39,800 nucleotides of DNA from Chara braunii (GCA_003427395.1 BFEA01000087.1:296798-336597), one strand, 5' to 3'; shown: positions 1-10,467, counted from the first letter of the stretch. The notes: generated by a model from the sequence alone, not told the origin. Numbers and translations: made by a program.

Positions 1-419
1 GAAATATCTCTCAGCTGCTGAGTATGCTCAGCCATGTTGTCTTCCAAACTCGTGATTCTGGCATCCCAATTAGTAAAATAGGACTGATGAATCTCGTCCT
101 GCAGAAGGACGAATTCAGCAATGTCCTTATTGTACTGACTAGAACTGCCACTAGTCCTGACCTTCTCTACATCAACTGTCAGTTTTCTCCTTCTCTTTTC
201 TTTTTTTGCAGACTCCTCCTTCCTCTTCAGCTCGACCTTCAGAGACTCAACTGCCTGGGCCTGCTGGCGAAGTTTCTCCTCCTGAGCCCGCAGTTCAGCC
301 TATAGAGGGTCAAGCAGAACCGGTGTCTGGGGCTGTACTGTTATCTTTAACTGTACCTGAGGCTTCTCTTCAGAAGTCTCAGCCTGCTTAGACACTTCTG
401 CTTTCCCATAATCAGTCAT
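1..419 (-). pseudogene. retroelement gag N-terminus, partial, one in-frame stop
   Basis: Read on the minus strand, an ATG at 417-419 opens a frame that runs off the window edge, about 139 codons. It starts MTDYGKAEVSKQ and continues into a strongly charged, Glu/Lys/Gln-rich stretch (AELRAQEEKLRQQAQ, then LKVELKRKEESAKKEKRRR) predicted to be coiled coil. It then gives a segment with DEIHQSYFTNWDARITSLED. Coiled-coil N-termini of this type are usual in plant Ty3/gypsy-like gag proteins. One stop (TAG, complement 300-302) interrupts an otherwise good frame, so the copy is probably dead. No zinc knuckle or pol is visible because the window ends. It is not a host gene by any sign I can see. Assignment to gag is inference from composition and from similar neighbours. 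Confidence 0.5.
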
Positions 420-1740
420 TTTGTTCACCCACAATACAGATAAATAAAAATAAACAAATACTCAAAGACGGCGCAAGAGGTAATAGGAATTGAGACTTCT
501 CTTCAGTACTAACTCAATTGTCGTCACCTGCCTGGAGAGAGAAGGTTGGTTAGTTTGAGCAAGTGAGTGCTCAGTCTCAGCTGACCACTTGAGGGTCAGA
601 GTCAGTTTAAAGACCACTCAGGCAAAAATCAATTTCACGATTTTTCCATCCCTGCCCTGACACCACAATTGCATGCAATAATTGCAAATCCTGCTTCTGT
701 GATAACCCGTCCAAACACGGACTGAAACACACAACTGATTTTTTAGTTTTGCTCATAGACCGAATGCCCTACTGAGTTCCCCGCTTGCTAAGTCTGTGTG
801 TGTGTGTGCTTGCTGGACTGCATGTCTGTCTGAATGCTGGTTGGCTTGCGTGTGTGACCGTGTCTGTCTGAGTGCTGGTTGGTATGAGTGCGCGTGTGTG
901 TGGCCCGCCAGGGCACTTGTTCGTTCGTTGGGCCCCCAGGGCCGGTACTTACCTGTGGCCGTGGCTTTGAAGGGTTGCAGCGGGGAAAAAACACTCAAGT
1001 AGCGGGTAGGCCGGTACCGCACCCGGCAGGGGGGTAAATATGCAGGTACCGGAGGCCGAGCAGAAGAAGACAAAAGTGGCATTTTTAGAGGCCGGTAGTG
1101 TAGGCTAGGTCTAGCGGGTACCAGTTTGAGTCTAGGGCCTGTAGGGGCAATATTAGAGTTTGCAATGATGTTCCGTCCAAAAGGAGGAGGAGGTACCGGT
1201 TGCTTGGGGAAGGCCGGCGGGCTGGAAGTCACCGCCCAAGAGGCAAAGCAGGCCGCTATATCTTCCGGCCAGGCGGAAGAACCGACCTCTTTTTCGGTGT
1301 GCAAGTTCGGCGACACACTGGTGGAGCGTTGGAAGGAGCAGCGCTGGGTTGGAGCTGCACTGCTGGGGAGGAAGAAGAAGGACTAGAGGAAGGAAGAAGG
1401 AGGGAGGAAGGAGGAAGGGGGAGGAGCGCCAGGGGTACTTACCTGGCTATGGTGGCAACCATCTTCATCACCTTGGTGGGCGCTGCAGCAAGGAGTCCCT
1501 AGCCGGGGGGAGCCGCACCAAGAAGCTTCAAGACAGGGTTGGACATGGCGGCCTGAGCTTGGGCAGCCATAGCTGCTTTGGGTAGTCCTTTGGACATCTT
1601 TGGGTTGTCCTTTGGACATCGGAGCAAGGCCTAGTAGTCCGCCATAGCCTCGGCCTACGTGTGTGAAGAGTGGGAGAGGCAGCCATGGCTATGGTGGACC
1701 TTGAGTGATACCTGCAGTAAAAAAGGGACTCGAACATGAT
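420..1740. other. non-coding stretch, probably leader/LTR of the minus-strand gag element
   Basis: No convincing gene. 780-910 is GT-rich with two copies of a unit containing TGTCTGTCTGARTGCTGGTT. 1000-1480 is G-rich and purine-rich on the plus strand. A direct duplication containing GTCCTTTGGACATC occurs at about 1583-1621. The open frames here are low-complexity shadows. Position upstream of the minus-strand gag suggests leader or LTR sequence, but I could not find LTR ends or a tRNA-primer site on that strand. Confidence 0.3.
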
Positions 1741-1815
1741 TCAAGACCAGTCATTCAACATTGTATTATTATTTCTTGTATGAATAAGAGAAGGGGGAGA
1801 TAAGGAGGAGGAGAT

Positions 1816-2001
1816 TGTTGGGCAAAGAAGAAGAGTCTTGTCATTGTCTTTGCTGGTGTACATCTTCTTCTTCTTCTTTCTTACTTCTTCTTCTTCTTCT
1901 ACTCCTCTCTCTCCTCTCAAGTTCATTCATTTCTTTCTGCAATTGGATGACATTGTACTTTCCAGTGGATGTGTATCTCGAAATTGGCCAGGGTCATAAC
2001 A
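1816..2001 (+). repeat. 3' part of a 5' LTR (left end uncertain)
   Basis: A segment starting TGTTGGGCAAAG and ending CATAACA lies one base before a tRNA-Met primer-binding site. TG...CA termini are the LTR rule. It is preceded by a purine-rich run (GGGGGAGATAAGGAGG, about 1793-1812) that resembles a polypurine tract. If this is the whole LTR it is only 186 bp; the left end may really lie further upstream, where a TATA-like AT-rich run sits near 1762-1790. A (CTT)n pyrimidine run fills 1863-1910. No second LTR copy was found in the window. Confidence 0.45.
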
Positions 2002-2002
2002 T

Positions 2003-2014
2003 TGGTATCNGAGC
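2003..2014 (+). other. retroelement primer-binding site (initiator tRNA-Met)
   Basis: TGGTATCnGAGC, with one ambiguous base where A is expected, is the standard plant PBS complementary to the 3' end of initiator tRNA-Met. It follows the CA end of the LTR by one base and faces the gag at 2852, so the element is on the plus strand. Confidence 0.85.
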
Positions 2015-2049
2015 GGATTCTACTTGCTGGTGAGAGTTGACTTTGCTAC

Positions 2050-2100
2050 CCTAACCCTAACCTAAGTGGTTGAGGGCAACACTTAGGGTTAGGGTTGGAT
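2050..2100. repeat. inverted pair of telomere-like CCCTAA / TTAGGG runs in the element leader
   Basis: CCCTAACCCTAACCTAAGTG is followed after about 12 bases by its near reverse complement, CACTTAGGGTTAGGG, giving a strong hairpin 40 bases downstream of the PBS. It is too short to be telomere. Two single ambiguous bases (2122, 2138) lie just downstream. The rest of the leader to 2850 shows nothing I recognise. Confidence 0.6.
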
Positions 2101-2851
2101 GGTTGAGGGAAGTGGGGCAGCNTGGCTAAGGGAAGCTNCCCCCACCTGGTTAGGTCATGTGGGGTCAACATAGAACCTAACCAGGTTGCTTGAGAGTGAG
2201 ATTGGGGTGGCAAGACATTTCGAGGAGACTTCATGCGGCGATTTGAGAGAGGCAAGTTGCTACTTTGTTCTTCAGCATCGACGGGGGATCCGGCGTTGCA
2301 CTTGGGTGTTGGGAGTCAGACCCTCCTAGGAGATAGGACACTAGTGTAGGGGTAGCGTTAGATGGGTGAGGAGGACCATATGAGAAGGGGGGTGAGTTCT
2401 CTTCATCTCGAAGCTCAAGGCCACTTAGGTAAGTGTCGTGCACCTACGGGATGCCCATGTATGTGTGTATGGTATTGATTGACCTGCTGGGGTACTCTGG
2501 CTTTCTTTTCCTACTTCTCTGTGGTCTTGATTGTGTGACTGAATGCATGATCTACCTACTCACCTGATGGATGGAAAATGAAGTATCTTGTTATACATGC
2601 CAAGTCTTTCTACAGTGCTTTGTCTTTTCATCACTGAACGGTTGTAGTCTGTAGGTTCTGCCAGAAGTTTAAATTTCGTTTTTCAGTGCAGTTGAGACTG
2701 AACTAAGTTCAGATGGGACTCCTCTTGGTTGGGACCTGGTTGAAACCTACGTGGGACCCCTGGGACCAAGCGGAACCCTTGGGACCCAGCGGAACCGGGC
2801 CCAAGCAAGGAGAGTCTCTGGACCCAAATCAGTTAGGATGATCTGACTGAT

Positions 2852-3740
2852 ATGACCCGCAAGTACCATGATTTGACAAAGGAGGTGGCTGACATGCGAC
2901 AAGCCCAAGTGGCCAACCCTCTCCCTCTACCCCCTGGATCTGAAGCTGCAATCGAAACTACGTCTGCCCCTCTTACTGTATCTTCTTCTACCTCTTCTTC
3001 GAGTGTGATGACAACCCCCTAGGGACCTGCGGCAGGTGCAGATTCCACTGTTGCTGTAACAAGCAATGAGGCTGGAACTTCTGCAATTGGTGCAGCCCCA
3101 AGACCGGAACCAGCTGTTGCTGGTCCCAGCTACGCCAGTCCCTACGTGGACCGGAAGGCGGTACAAATGTCGTCTAAGTACGACAGCAAGGATGACATCG
3201 AGTCTTGGATCGGCTCCATGAGGGTTTACTTTGAGATCCTGGGAACTCAACCTGAGAATCAGGCGGTGATCATGGGAATGAATGTCGAGCCAGTCGTACG
3301 GGGCTTCCTAGAAGTCCAAGCAACACGGGCTGGGTTTCCAAAGGCTGCACTAGCCAAATGGCTAAGGACCACCCCGGTTGCCTCCCTCGAAGAGCTCCTT
3401 ATCTCGGAATACCAAGATCCGCATGTTGCTGCTAAAACGAGGATTCAACTAGACAAAGTAAAGCACAACAAGTGGAATGGCTCCATGAAAAGCCGCGAGA
3501 CCTATTTAAGCAAGCTGTTTGCCACTCCTGGTTTGAAATTGTTTACTCAATCTTGCTTGGATGTGGTTAAGGGCGCGGTTCCAACTAACTTCACTAGTCG
3601 CCTGGGCAGGGACTACATTGCATACACTGACTGGCTCGCCTTAATGAAGGACGTAGTCAGTCTGGAGGCTATGGACCTCATTAGCACGACAGACAGCAAA
3701 ACGCCCATGGGCGGTAGACGGTTCAAGGGCATCAAGTTCT
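2852..3740 (+). pseudogene. Ty3/gypsy-type gag, one stop, 3' truncated
   Basis: From the ATG at 2852 a single frame reads MTRKYHDLTKEVADMRQAQ, then a Ser/Thr/Pro/Ala-rich linker, one stop (TAG 3020-3022), then a well-conserved capsid-like part from about 3125 (DIESWIGSMRVYFEILG ... LISEYQDPHVAAKTRIQLD ... RETYLSKLFATPGLKLF). This has the layout of the Retrotrans_gag family: a helical capsid domain followed by a region that should lead to a zinc knuckle. The knuckle and all of pol are missing. The frame remains open to 3784, but after about 3737 it encodes the flanking hairpin repeat (ending LVKFGSRQT), not gag. So gag has been cut at this point, by insertion or recombination. Confidence 0.75.
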
Positions 3741-5640
3741 CTCTCTTGCGTGCCCTCGTGAAGTTCGGATCCCGGCAAACGTAAGGTTCCCACCTTTCAT
3801 TCAACATGTGTGTGGCCCGCCCAGGGGCCTGTGCATTTGAACAACAACCAAGTCCGTCCGGATCCGAACTTCACGTTCTACCAAAATGGACTCGCCGAAC
3901 ACAAAGACCACGGCCACACCAGAGGATATGTGAAAATGTGAAGTCCGCCAGGATCCGGACTTCAGCAGAGTGCGGGACTGCGAGTTTGACAGAGAGTGGC
4001 CTCCTTCTCTCTCGCGCGCCGTCGTGAAGTTCGGATCCCGACGAACTTAAGGTTTCAACCTTTCATGCGATATGTTCGTGGCCCGCCTGGCGCCCCATGG
4101 ATTTAAACAACAACCAAGTCCGGCCGGATCCGAACTTCACGTTCTGCCGAAACGGACTCACTGAACATGCTTGCTTGAATTAGATCTTCGAACGTTGACT
4201 GCGTCCAAGACCAAATGTCACATATCGTGAAACCGGACAACATGAATAGTGCGGATGCCGGCGGACTTCTCATTTTCGTCGGACCTATTTTGTGAAAAAT
4301 GTTTAGCCGATGCATCCTAGATTTCACCAACCACGTGAGTTCGGATCCTGACTCTCTCTCCCTGTCTCTCTCTCACTCACACTCCTTAAGGTTGGGTCCC
4401 GGAGGACTACACATTTTCACATGCCTTGTATTCTGACTGTGGTATTTCCGAAGCCCTGTGGATCGCAACAATAACACAAGTTCGCCCGGATCTGAACTTT
4501 GCGTTTTGCCCTGGCGGGATAACCGAAATGGTTCATCGAGTCCGACCTTTGAACGTTGGCTGCATCCGCTTTCGAACTAAACATATTGCGAAATGGGGCA
4601 ACCAAACAAGTTTGGAGGGTGGCGGACTGCGCATTTTCATATAACCTCCGACGATACGCTGGTTTTCCTATGCGCCGTGGATTTCACCTAACACGCAATT
4701 GCAGATCCCATCTCTTTATCTCTGTCTCTCAATCGCATAGTTCGAATCTCAACGAACTTCGCGTTTCCACTTGACCTTTGATCTGGTTGTGGTCTTACTT
4801 GTGCACCTTGGTCGGACCATGCATTCCCATCTAATCTCCGGCGTGCGTTTGGATTCCTCCTGCATATGGTTTTCAATAACCACACGAGTTCAGATTCGGT
4901 CCTTCTCTATGTCTCTCTCTCGAAGCCTCCTTAAGTTCGGATCCCGGTGGACTTCGTGTTTTCTCCTGCTTGTTGAACTGGCAGTGGTCTTCCTGATCCC
5001 CCGTCGATTGCAACAACAGCCCTAGTTCGCCCGAATCTAGACTTCTCAGTATGCCTGAATAGGGTCGCACAACATGCTGGCCCAGCTCCTGCGTTCGAAC
5101 TTGGCTCCATCCGGTGCCAAAGTACACAGAGCGCCACAATGGTCAGCAGAAGAAGTTCGGATGCCGGCGGACTTCTCATTTCCAACTGGCCTCTGATGTG
5201 AGTGTGCACTTCTTGGATCCTCATTGAGTTTAAGATCCACAGAATAGTGGATCTTGTGTCTCTTTCACCGTCTCTCTCTATCGCACCCTCCTTAAGTTCG
5301 GATCCCGGCGAACTTCTCGTTTTCGGTTGTACGCTGGTCTGTCTGTGGTCTTCCTGGTACCCCGTGGCTCGCATGAACAGCCCTGGTTCGCGCGCGTCCG
5401 AACTTCTCCTTCTGCCCATATGCAGTGACCGAATGTGCTTGCACGAGTACGGCCTTCGAACGCTGGCTGCATCGAGCTGTTGCCGAACCGGAAACCAGAA
5501 CGAATTCATGTGCCGGCACACTGCAAATTTTCATGTGGCCTCTCTCCCTCTCTCTCTCTGCCTCGCACTCTCCCACCCTCTTGAAGTTCGGATCCCGACG
5601 AACTTCGCGTGCTTACCTGTCCGAACTGGGGTGCCGAAGG
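3737..5640. repeat. left hairpin-repeat array (degenerate tandem units of about 270-360 bp)
   Basis: About eighteen short inverted repeats, each close to AAGTTCG-(8 nt)-CGAACTT with GGATCC in the loop, occur in alternating forms. Clear copies: 3761-3782, 3850-3871, 3941-3962, 4027-4048, 4116-4137, 4478-4499, 4738-4759, 4933-4954, 5023-5044, 5153-5174, 5294-5315, 5384-5405, 5584-5605. Weaker copies lie near 4248, 4337, 4386, 4608 and 4886. They sit in longer tandem units: CTCTCTCTC tract, hairpin, a spacer ending CCCCRTGGAT, an AACAACAAC run, a reverse-form hairpin, ACGTTCTGCC, TTCGAACGTTGGCTGCATCC, a third hairpin, ATTTTCA. Unit starts (3761, 4027, 4386, 4738, 4933, 5294, 5584) give variable spacing. 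No coding function; the many open frames here are shadows. Confidence 0.8.
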
Positions 5641-6385
5641 GTCTTTGTGTGCGGAATGCGCTTCGGCAGAGCCTGCGTTGCGGTTTCGCCATGACCGGAC
5701 CATTGCTGCTGTGTTTTGCCAAACGTTGATCGCGTGGTGCGTTGTTTGATTTGCGTTGTCGTTCGTAGACAGGATGTCTTCGTCGAGGGGCGAGGGGGAG
5801 CCAGACGGGACCTCCGGGAGGGAATGAGGAAAAGATTCCACGAGGCAGTCGTCTACTGGCATGAAATCGTGGTCGAACCACTCGAAGTCGAAATGGTTCA
5901 TCGACTGCTGTTGTGGAGACGCTTCCAACCCCGTTGCGCAGCCATGTGGTCATGTCATCTTCCTCAATGACAACAAAAGACGTAGAGTGCTTGGGGCCGT
6001 CTTGCGGTGGGAGGATGCGAAGGGGGGACGACGATATTTCTATATGCAAAACGTCTATGGCGCCAAGGGTAACGTCGTTGCCAATTCGAAGGGGGTGCTG
6101 TTGGACCTCGAATTGTGTGAGGGGTTCGAAGCGAGTGCTGTGAACACCCCGTTCCACAGAGAACTCGTTCTCGCGGGGGGTTTTGTTTTGGCGCGTGAAT
6201 TTTTCGACATATTGGAGGAAAAGAACACCGTTTTCGACGTCCCCTGCGACGTCGGCCTCTCCCAAGAGCTCTAGTTGTTGGTGCAGTTGTGCAGCGGTTA
6301 CGAATCCAGCGGGCCAGTGCCGGAGGGGGAGGATCTGGGTTCTGGTCCCGCTACTCAGCTGCATCATCGCGAGAGCCGTGGTCAA
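5531..6385 (-). other. long open frame of ambiguous strand
   Basis: A 284-codon frame is open on the minus strand (start MTTALAMMQLSSGTRTQ). The plus strand of the same DNA also reads protein-like at 5861-6625 with a single stop. The minus frame runs into the hairpin array at its C-terminus (KHAKFVGIRTSRGW), which argues that its end is not a real protein. I recognise no family in it. I favour the plus-strand reading because it shares frame and direction with the decayed gene that follows, but the strand is not settled. Confidence 0.25.
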
Positions 6386-6625
6386 TTCGACGACAGCAAG
6401 GATGAGGGGCCTGCGCAGATGACGACATCGCCGTTGAGGGACACGCAGCGGTCAGTGTTGTCTATTCCTAGGGTCCTAGCTGACGCTCCGGTTCGAGAGG
6501 AGAGTGGTGGCGGCCTCTTCGGAGGTCGACTTGGAGACTACCAAGGGTCAGGGTGCAGAGGAGGGAACCGCAGGCAGCGTAGGCACGCAAGGCACTCCGC
6601 AAAAGAGGAGGGGAGATCGTGCTGA
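5861..6625 (+). pseudogene. possible N-terminal part of the ParB/methyltransferase-like gene
   Basis: One plus frame runs through 5861-6625 with a single stop (TAG 6272-6274). Its first part reads FLNDNKRRRVLGAVLRWED ... RRYFYMQNVYGAKGN ... FFDILEEKNTVFDVPCDVG and matches no family I know. After the stop it reads EDLGSGPATQLHHRESRGQF and becomes charged and disordered. At about 6500 the coding signal passes to another frame (6504 onward), so a frameshift joins it to the next segment. An opposite-strand frame covers the same DNA, so confidence is limited. Confidence 0.35.
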
Positions 6626-7260
6626 CGAGTTGGCCGACTCTTCGAAGAAATTGAAGAGCAGGGCCCCGAGGACTGCAGGGGAGAAATGCAAGGGGACCGA
6701 GGGAGAGCAGGGCCGACAAGATACCAAACGTCCGGGTTCAAAACAGAAGCAGCCTGCGTCTGGACCATCTTCTCCACCGACGCCAAGGCCTCCCATTGAC
6801 GTCGACACCGAGAACTTCCTCGAGTACAAAGACGATATTAGGACAAAGCGGGAGTTCGACATTAGCCCTGCGCAGGTCGTCGACCTCGGGGAGTGCGAGG
6901 ATCTGTACAACCAGCGGTCCCTGGATCCCGTCCTCGTTGAAGGTATCAAAGAAGCGATGCGGTTGGCGTTCGAGAACAAAGAGCAGTCGTATGAGTTGCC
7001 AACCCTGAAGCTGGCAACGCCGGGGCTGCAGAAACCGACTCCCGTGGTCGAGGCACAACGCCTGAGGCCGGAGGAATGGAGGGATGAGCTGGTGGGGCAG
7101 TACTACTACTACGAGGTGTGCGGGCAACACAACGCGGCTGCAGCGAGGTGGCCAGGAAATACAATTTCGAGCGGTGGCCTGCACGAATGGTGTACTTTTC
7201 GGACGACGACTTCGAAGGGTGCTTGTCAGTTCCCAGGACAAGAAGAAGGACCTGAAGGCG
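6504..7260 (+). pseudogene. basic disordered region plus ParB/Srx-like domain, frameshifted
   Basis: The frame from 6504 first encodes a disordered region with a nuclear-signal-like cluster (QKRRGDRADELADSSKKLKS, then Lys/Arg/Pro-rich). An ordered part starts near 6795 (DVDTENFLEYKDDIRT). Around 6912-7245 it reads RSLDPVLVEGIKEAMR ... LPTLKLATP ... YYYYEVCGQHNAAAAR (7101-7148), then after a frameshift at about 7142 ERWPARMVYFSDDDFEG. This is the order of the ParB/sulfiredoxin fold: a helix choosing sites, a strand, the Y-x-V-x-G-x-H-x-x-x-A-A box, then a strand ending in acidic residues. In phages and bacteria that domain is often fused to a DNA methyltransferase, which fits what follows. The motif match was made by eye. 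Another fold with a GQH-AA motif is possible. Confidence 0.5.
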
Positions 7261-7755
7261 CCCCCAAGACAGCTGAAGCTGTCAATGAAAGACATTCGGT
7301 GGTAGTGGAAGCACGGAGGTTACCCGAGAGCTGTTATGGGGAACCCCAGCGGAAAACATGATCAGGTTCAGAAATGGCGTGAATTTTGTACGTTCTCGCT
7401 CGATAAGACGCCGTACAACAACTTGTGGATTCTGGCGGATCAGAAGGGGGGGGACGCTATCAAGAAGCAAAATGTTGCCCTGCGTTCCTATTTCCCACTA
7501 GCGATGGCACGAGAGAACGTATGGAAACTGGCCGTTGAGTTTTTCGAGAGATGGGAGACAGGTAGATTGCTCGGCCACGACGACGCAAAGTGGATCGTGA
7601 GGAAAAAGAAGGTAAAAAACGTGAAGCCCGGTGTTGCCTACATCAACAACAAAAAGCTGGGCAGGAAGGAGGTCGTGTACACCGTCCCTCTGGACCTGCC
7701 AACGAAGAAAGGCAAAGGAGAAAGAGGAGGGCGACTGGTTCGTGCAAGTGCCTGA
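7225..7755 (+). pseudogene. linker region between ParB-like and methyltransferase-like domains
   Basis: In frame 1 the sequence reads KDLKAPPRQLKLSMKDIRW, stop (TAG 7303-7305), then WKHGGYPRAVMGNPSGKHD ... EFCTFSLDKTPYNNLWILAD ... LAVEFFERWETGRLLGHDDAKW. The coding signal changes to frame 2 at about 7715 (after VVYTVPLDLPTKK, continuing KEKEEGDWFVQVPEPDTHCW). No family recognised. It has mixed hydrophobic and charged composition and few low-complexity runs, so it was a folded protein. It sits between the ParB-like box and the methyltransferase-like core, in the same direction, and is probably one polypeptide with them. Confidence 0.55.
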
Positions 7756-9115
7756 GCCGGACACACATTGTTGGAAAGCGATGGAGCCACTAACCGACAA
7801 CGAGAAGTATTGTGTCCTGAAGAAGGTGCTCGCTTGCGAGGTGGTTTGGGCCCAGGCCGGCTCCCCGGCGTTAGCGAAGCTGGGAAAGTTGAGCGTGCAG
7901 GAGATGGTGCATTTGGTGAAGTGCGACCGCGTGCTAGTACGTTTGTGGAACTACTACCAGTTCAAGCACGAGAAGAGGCCGGATGCGGATTGGATCCAGC
8001 GGTACCCGTTCCTGAAAACAAGGTCTGCAATTTTCAAGCAGTTGGAGAGTCGTGGATTGGATGCTGAGTTGTGGGACGGCAACAGGAAATACGTCACTGA
8101 CTCCTCGCTGTTCAAGGAGTGCCCGCCTTACATGGGTTGCGACGACGACACCTCGATTGAGGCGACAGAGAAGTTGGCCGGTCACAGGAAGTTGTCCGTG
8201 GACTGGAGGAACAAGGTTCTATCCGTGTTGACTGGCAGCAGACTGAAAAGTCGCGAGATCGCACTTGCCGAAGGCATTGTGCACATAAAATGGAAAGACA
8301 CGGGCGACGTGACATCCATCGCGCCCTTCGGCAACGACCCCTTGGAGGCGGAAATCAGGAGTGCGGAGGTGAAGGAGGCAGTGGCTGCCACAAAGAGCCA
8401 CATGTTCGTCCTCGATCTCTGCGAACCGGTTGACCTGAAGATGTAGAAACCGCAAGCGTTTGCCACTCTGGATTCCCAACTTCAGACGTGATGTCCGTCG
8501 CATTGGACGCTCGTCGTTTTCGTGCCGCGGCAGCAGAACCTCTCGTTTTTGGCCAGCATGAACCATCTTTCTTTCGTGAAGCTGCTAGAAGGGAAGTGGG
8601 TGAGGAGGAGTCAGCTTAAAAAAAACTTCCCCGTTGGGAGCAATTTGTACACGGAAGACGACCGGATGTACATCCTCTTCAAGGGTGACGATTTGCGGGC
8701 GAACACGTCCATCGTTTACGAGGGAAGACTGCCGGCAAGCGCCGCTGCTGCAGTGCGGCTGCCACAGAAGGTTATGCAAATGGATGTGTCCGAGATTCCG
8801 TTCACGCCTTGCAACTGGTCGCATACCTCGCCTGCACGTCGGGGCAGTCTGTACGAGGACATGGAACGCAACCCCACGCAATTCGTTAATCTTCTTGAAT
8901 CCGACAACAAGAAGGGAGAGGGTGTCGCCTTCCTTGGGAAGCCGCATGCGCGATCCGTGTGGGATCTACTGAAGGCAAGACGACATGTTGTCGCGATGGA
9001 AGGGAACTCCGACCTGTTGCAATTTGCAATTGATCTCGTAAAAAACGAGGTCAATTCGGAGGCTCACAATTGTGAGTTCAGGGTCGTCAAGGAGACACGG
9101 GGTCGAGGAACAACA
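7720..9115 (+). pseudogene. N4/N6 DNA-methyltransferase-like domain, two in-frame stops
   Basis: A single frame covers 7720-9115 apart from TAG (8444-8446) and TGA (8489-8491). Before the stops it reads CVLKKVLACEVVWAQAGSP ... GHRKLSVDWRNKVLSVLTGS. At 8402-8443 it has MFVLDLCEPVDLKM, then FATLDSQLQT and PSHWTLVVFVPRQQN: a strand ending in D-L-C-E-P followed by a helix and another strand. That resembles the catalytic (motif IV) region of N4/N6 amino-methyltransferases, with the DPPY-type core replaced. At 8921-9040 it reads GVAFLGKPHARSVWDLL, then RRHVVAMEGNSDLLQFAIDLV, which resembles the F-x-G-x-G SAM-binding motif I and the following acidic strand. Order IV before I is that of permuted beta-class enzymes. 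Key residues are degenerate, so activity is doubtful even apart from the stops. Assignment is inference. Confidence 0.5.
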
Positions 9116-10028
9116 AGACGAACATGTGGTTCAAGTTGAGTGAGAGGAAGCGGAACAAGATATACGACTTCTTGTTCCTGCAAACGCGGCCGAAGAAGGA
9201 CACCGACGCCGAGTACGTGCGCCGCATGGACCACGTGTTCACGGTGCTCGACAACTACCACGATGCCTCCCGCATGAACGCGAAGACATTCCTCGAAAGG
9301 TTGCAGTCGCTGTACTTCGTGGAGTCAGAGGAGGAGTTGACGTTCGGCAGTTACACGTCCTTGATCTCCACAGAAGACGAGGAGATCACCGACATCGAAT
9401 TCGACACGAACGCGAACGAGGAGGACAACGACACTGAGAGCCTGGACCTGCGGTACTACCACCTCCTGCGCAGCACGCCCCAGGGTCGTCGTTGGCAGGT
9501 CCGTCAACAAGCCCGGCATCCCTCGTGTCACGGATGGCGAAACTGGCACCTGACACTACCCCGATGAAGTTGTTGGAGAGACTGAAAGCTCTGGCCTCCG
9601 GCCATTGCGCATTGTGTCCCAGGTCTGACATCCCGCCCGATCATCTGTCTTGTAAGGATGATAACATTCACTTCCTTGCTGAGCCGCAAAGTCATTCGCC
9701 TGAGGTGGACTGCAAACATGACATGATTTGGCATCCAGGAGTCATCTAGCCGGCGACCCAAAAGGGCGAGTGGATCATGGTCGTTGCAGTCCCGGGCGGA
9801 GGATGGATGCCCCTCCCTCGCGAGTCGAAGTCTAACTTCCTCGACCTCGCTAGGATTTCGGTCCTTCAAAAAGTGAGGGTCGAGAATGACTCGTTTGCAC
9901 CCGACGACGTGTCCGTCATTTCCACAACCGGACGACTGTTCGATGAACTTCAGGAAAAGTGCTGGTTGGAACTGACAGAAGACTACTACGACCTCGATAC
10001 GAGCCCCTCGAAGGGGATGGTGGACTGA
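9090..10028 (+). pseudogene. C-terminal continuation of the methyltransferase-like gene, several frameshifts
   Basis: Coding signal passes to frame 1 at about 9090-9120 (MWFKLSERKRNKIYDFLFLQ ... EYVRRMDHVFTVLDNYHDAS ... FLERLQSLYFVESEEELTFG), then an acidic stretch (EEDNDTESLDLRYYHLL). At about 9480-9545 it passes through frame 2 into frame 3: MKLLERLKALASGHCALCPR with possible zinc-ligand cysteines, one stop (TAG 9747-9749), then GEWIMVVAVPGGGWMPLPRE ... ISTTGRLFDELQEKCWLELTE to a stop at 10026. I recognise no family. The frame changes mean the copy is dead, or that introns are hidden here; I see no clear intron borders at these shifts. Confidence 0.5.
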
Positions 10029-10445
10029 AAAATCCCCCCTCCCAGTGGGACGCACGGGAGTTCAGGGGCCTGGGGACCAGACGGTGGGGGGGACGGGGGG
10101 CGACAAGGCGGCGGGTGGCAAAGGAGTCTCTACCGGTCCCGGTCCGGAGGGCTCGACACAGTCCGCCGACGTGCCCACTTCATTCGCCAGCTCGGTGAGG
10201 GAGATGATGGCAGCCTTGGTTGCTCTCCGTGCCGGCTCAGCCACTAGGATCCGAACTACAATGGTTGAGGAGCGGACACAGAGGTCGGCCGCGCAGAGCT
10301 GGTCGGGAGCGGGGTGCCGAGTCATGGTCCCACAATTGACAGCGGTGCGGTGAGGGACGGGAATGCGCCGCCTGAGGGGGAGCGACGACCTTTTCGGTTG
10401 GAGCGAGAGGGTACATGTGGAGGGCCCGGTGACAGGAAGACGACG

Positions 10446-10467
10446 AAGTTCGCCGGGATCCAAACTT
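10446..10467 (+). repeat. isolated hairpin-repeat copy inside the decayed gene
   Basis: AAGTTCG and CAAACTT arms surround CCGGGATC. It is the reverse form of the array repeat with one arm mismatch. Its presence inside the gene links the gene and the arrays. Confidence 0.75.

Noticed and set aside
753-1386. Open frames in the GT- and G-rich 0.75-1.4 kb region
   Set aside because: Low complexity on both strands, overlapping frames, no domain.
1700-1745. Possible tRNA-like 3' half on the minus strand (GTTCGAGTCCC then T-run)
   Set aside because: No acceptor stem, D arm or A box upstream.
2050-2100. Telomeric repeat
   Set aside because: Only two or three CCCTAA-like units in each direction inside a retroelement leader.
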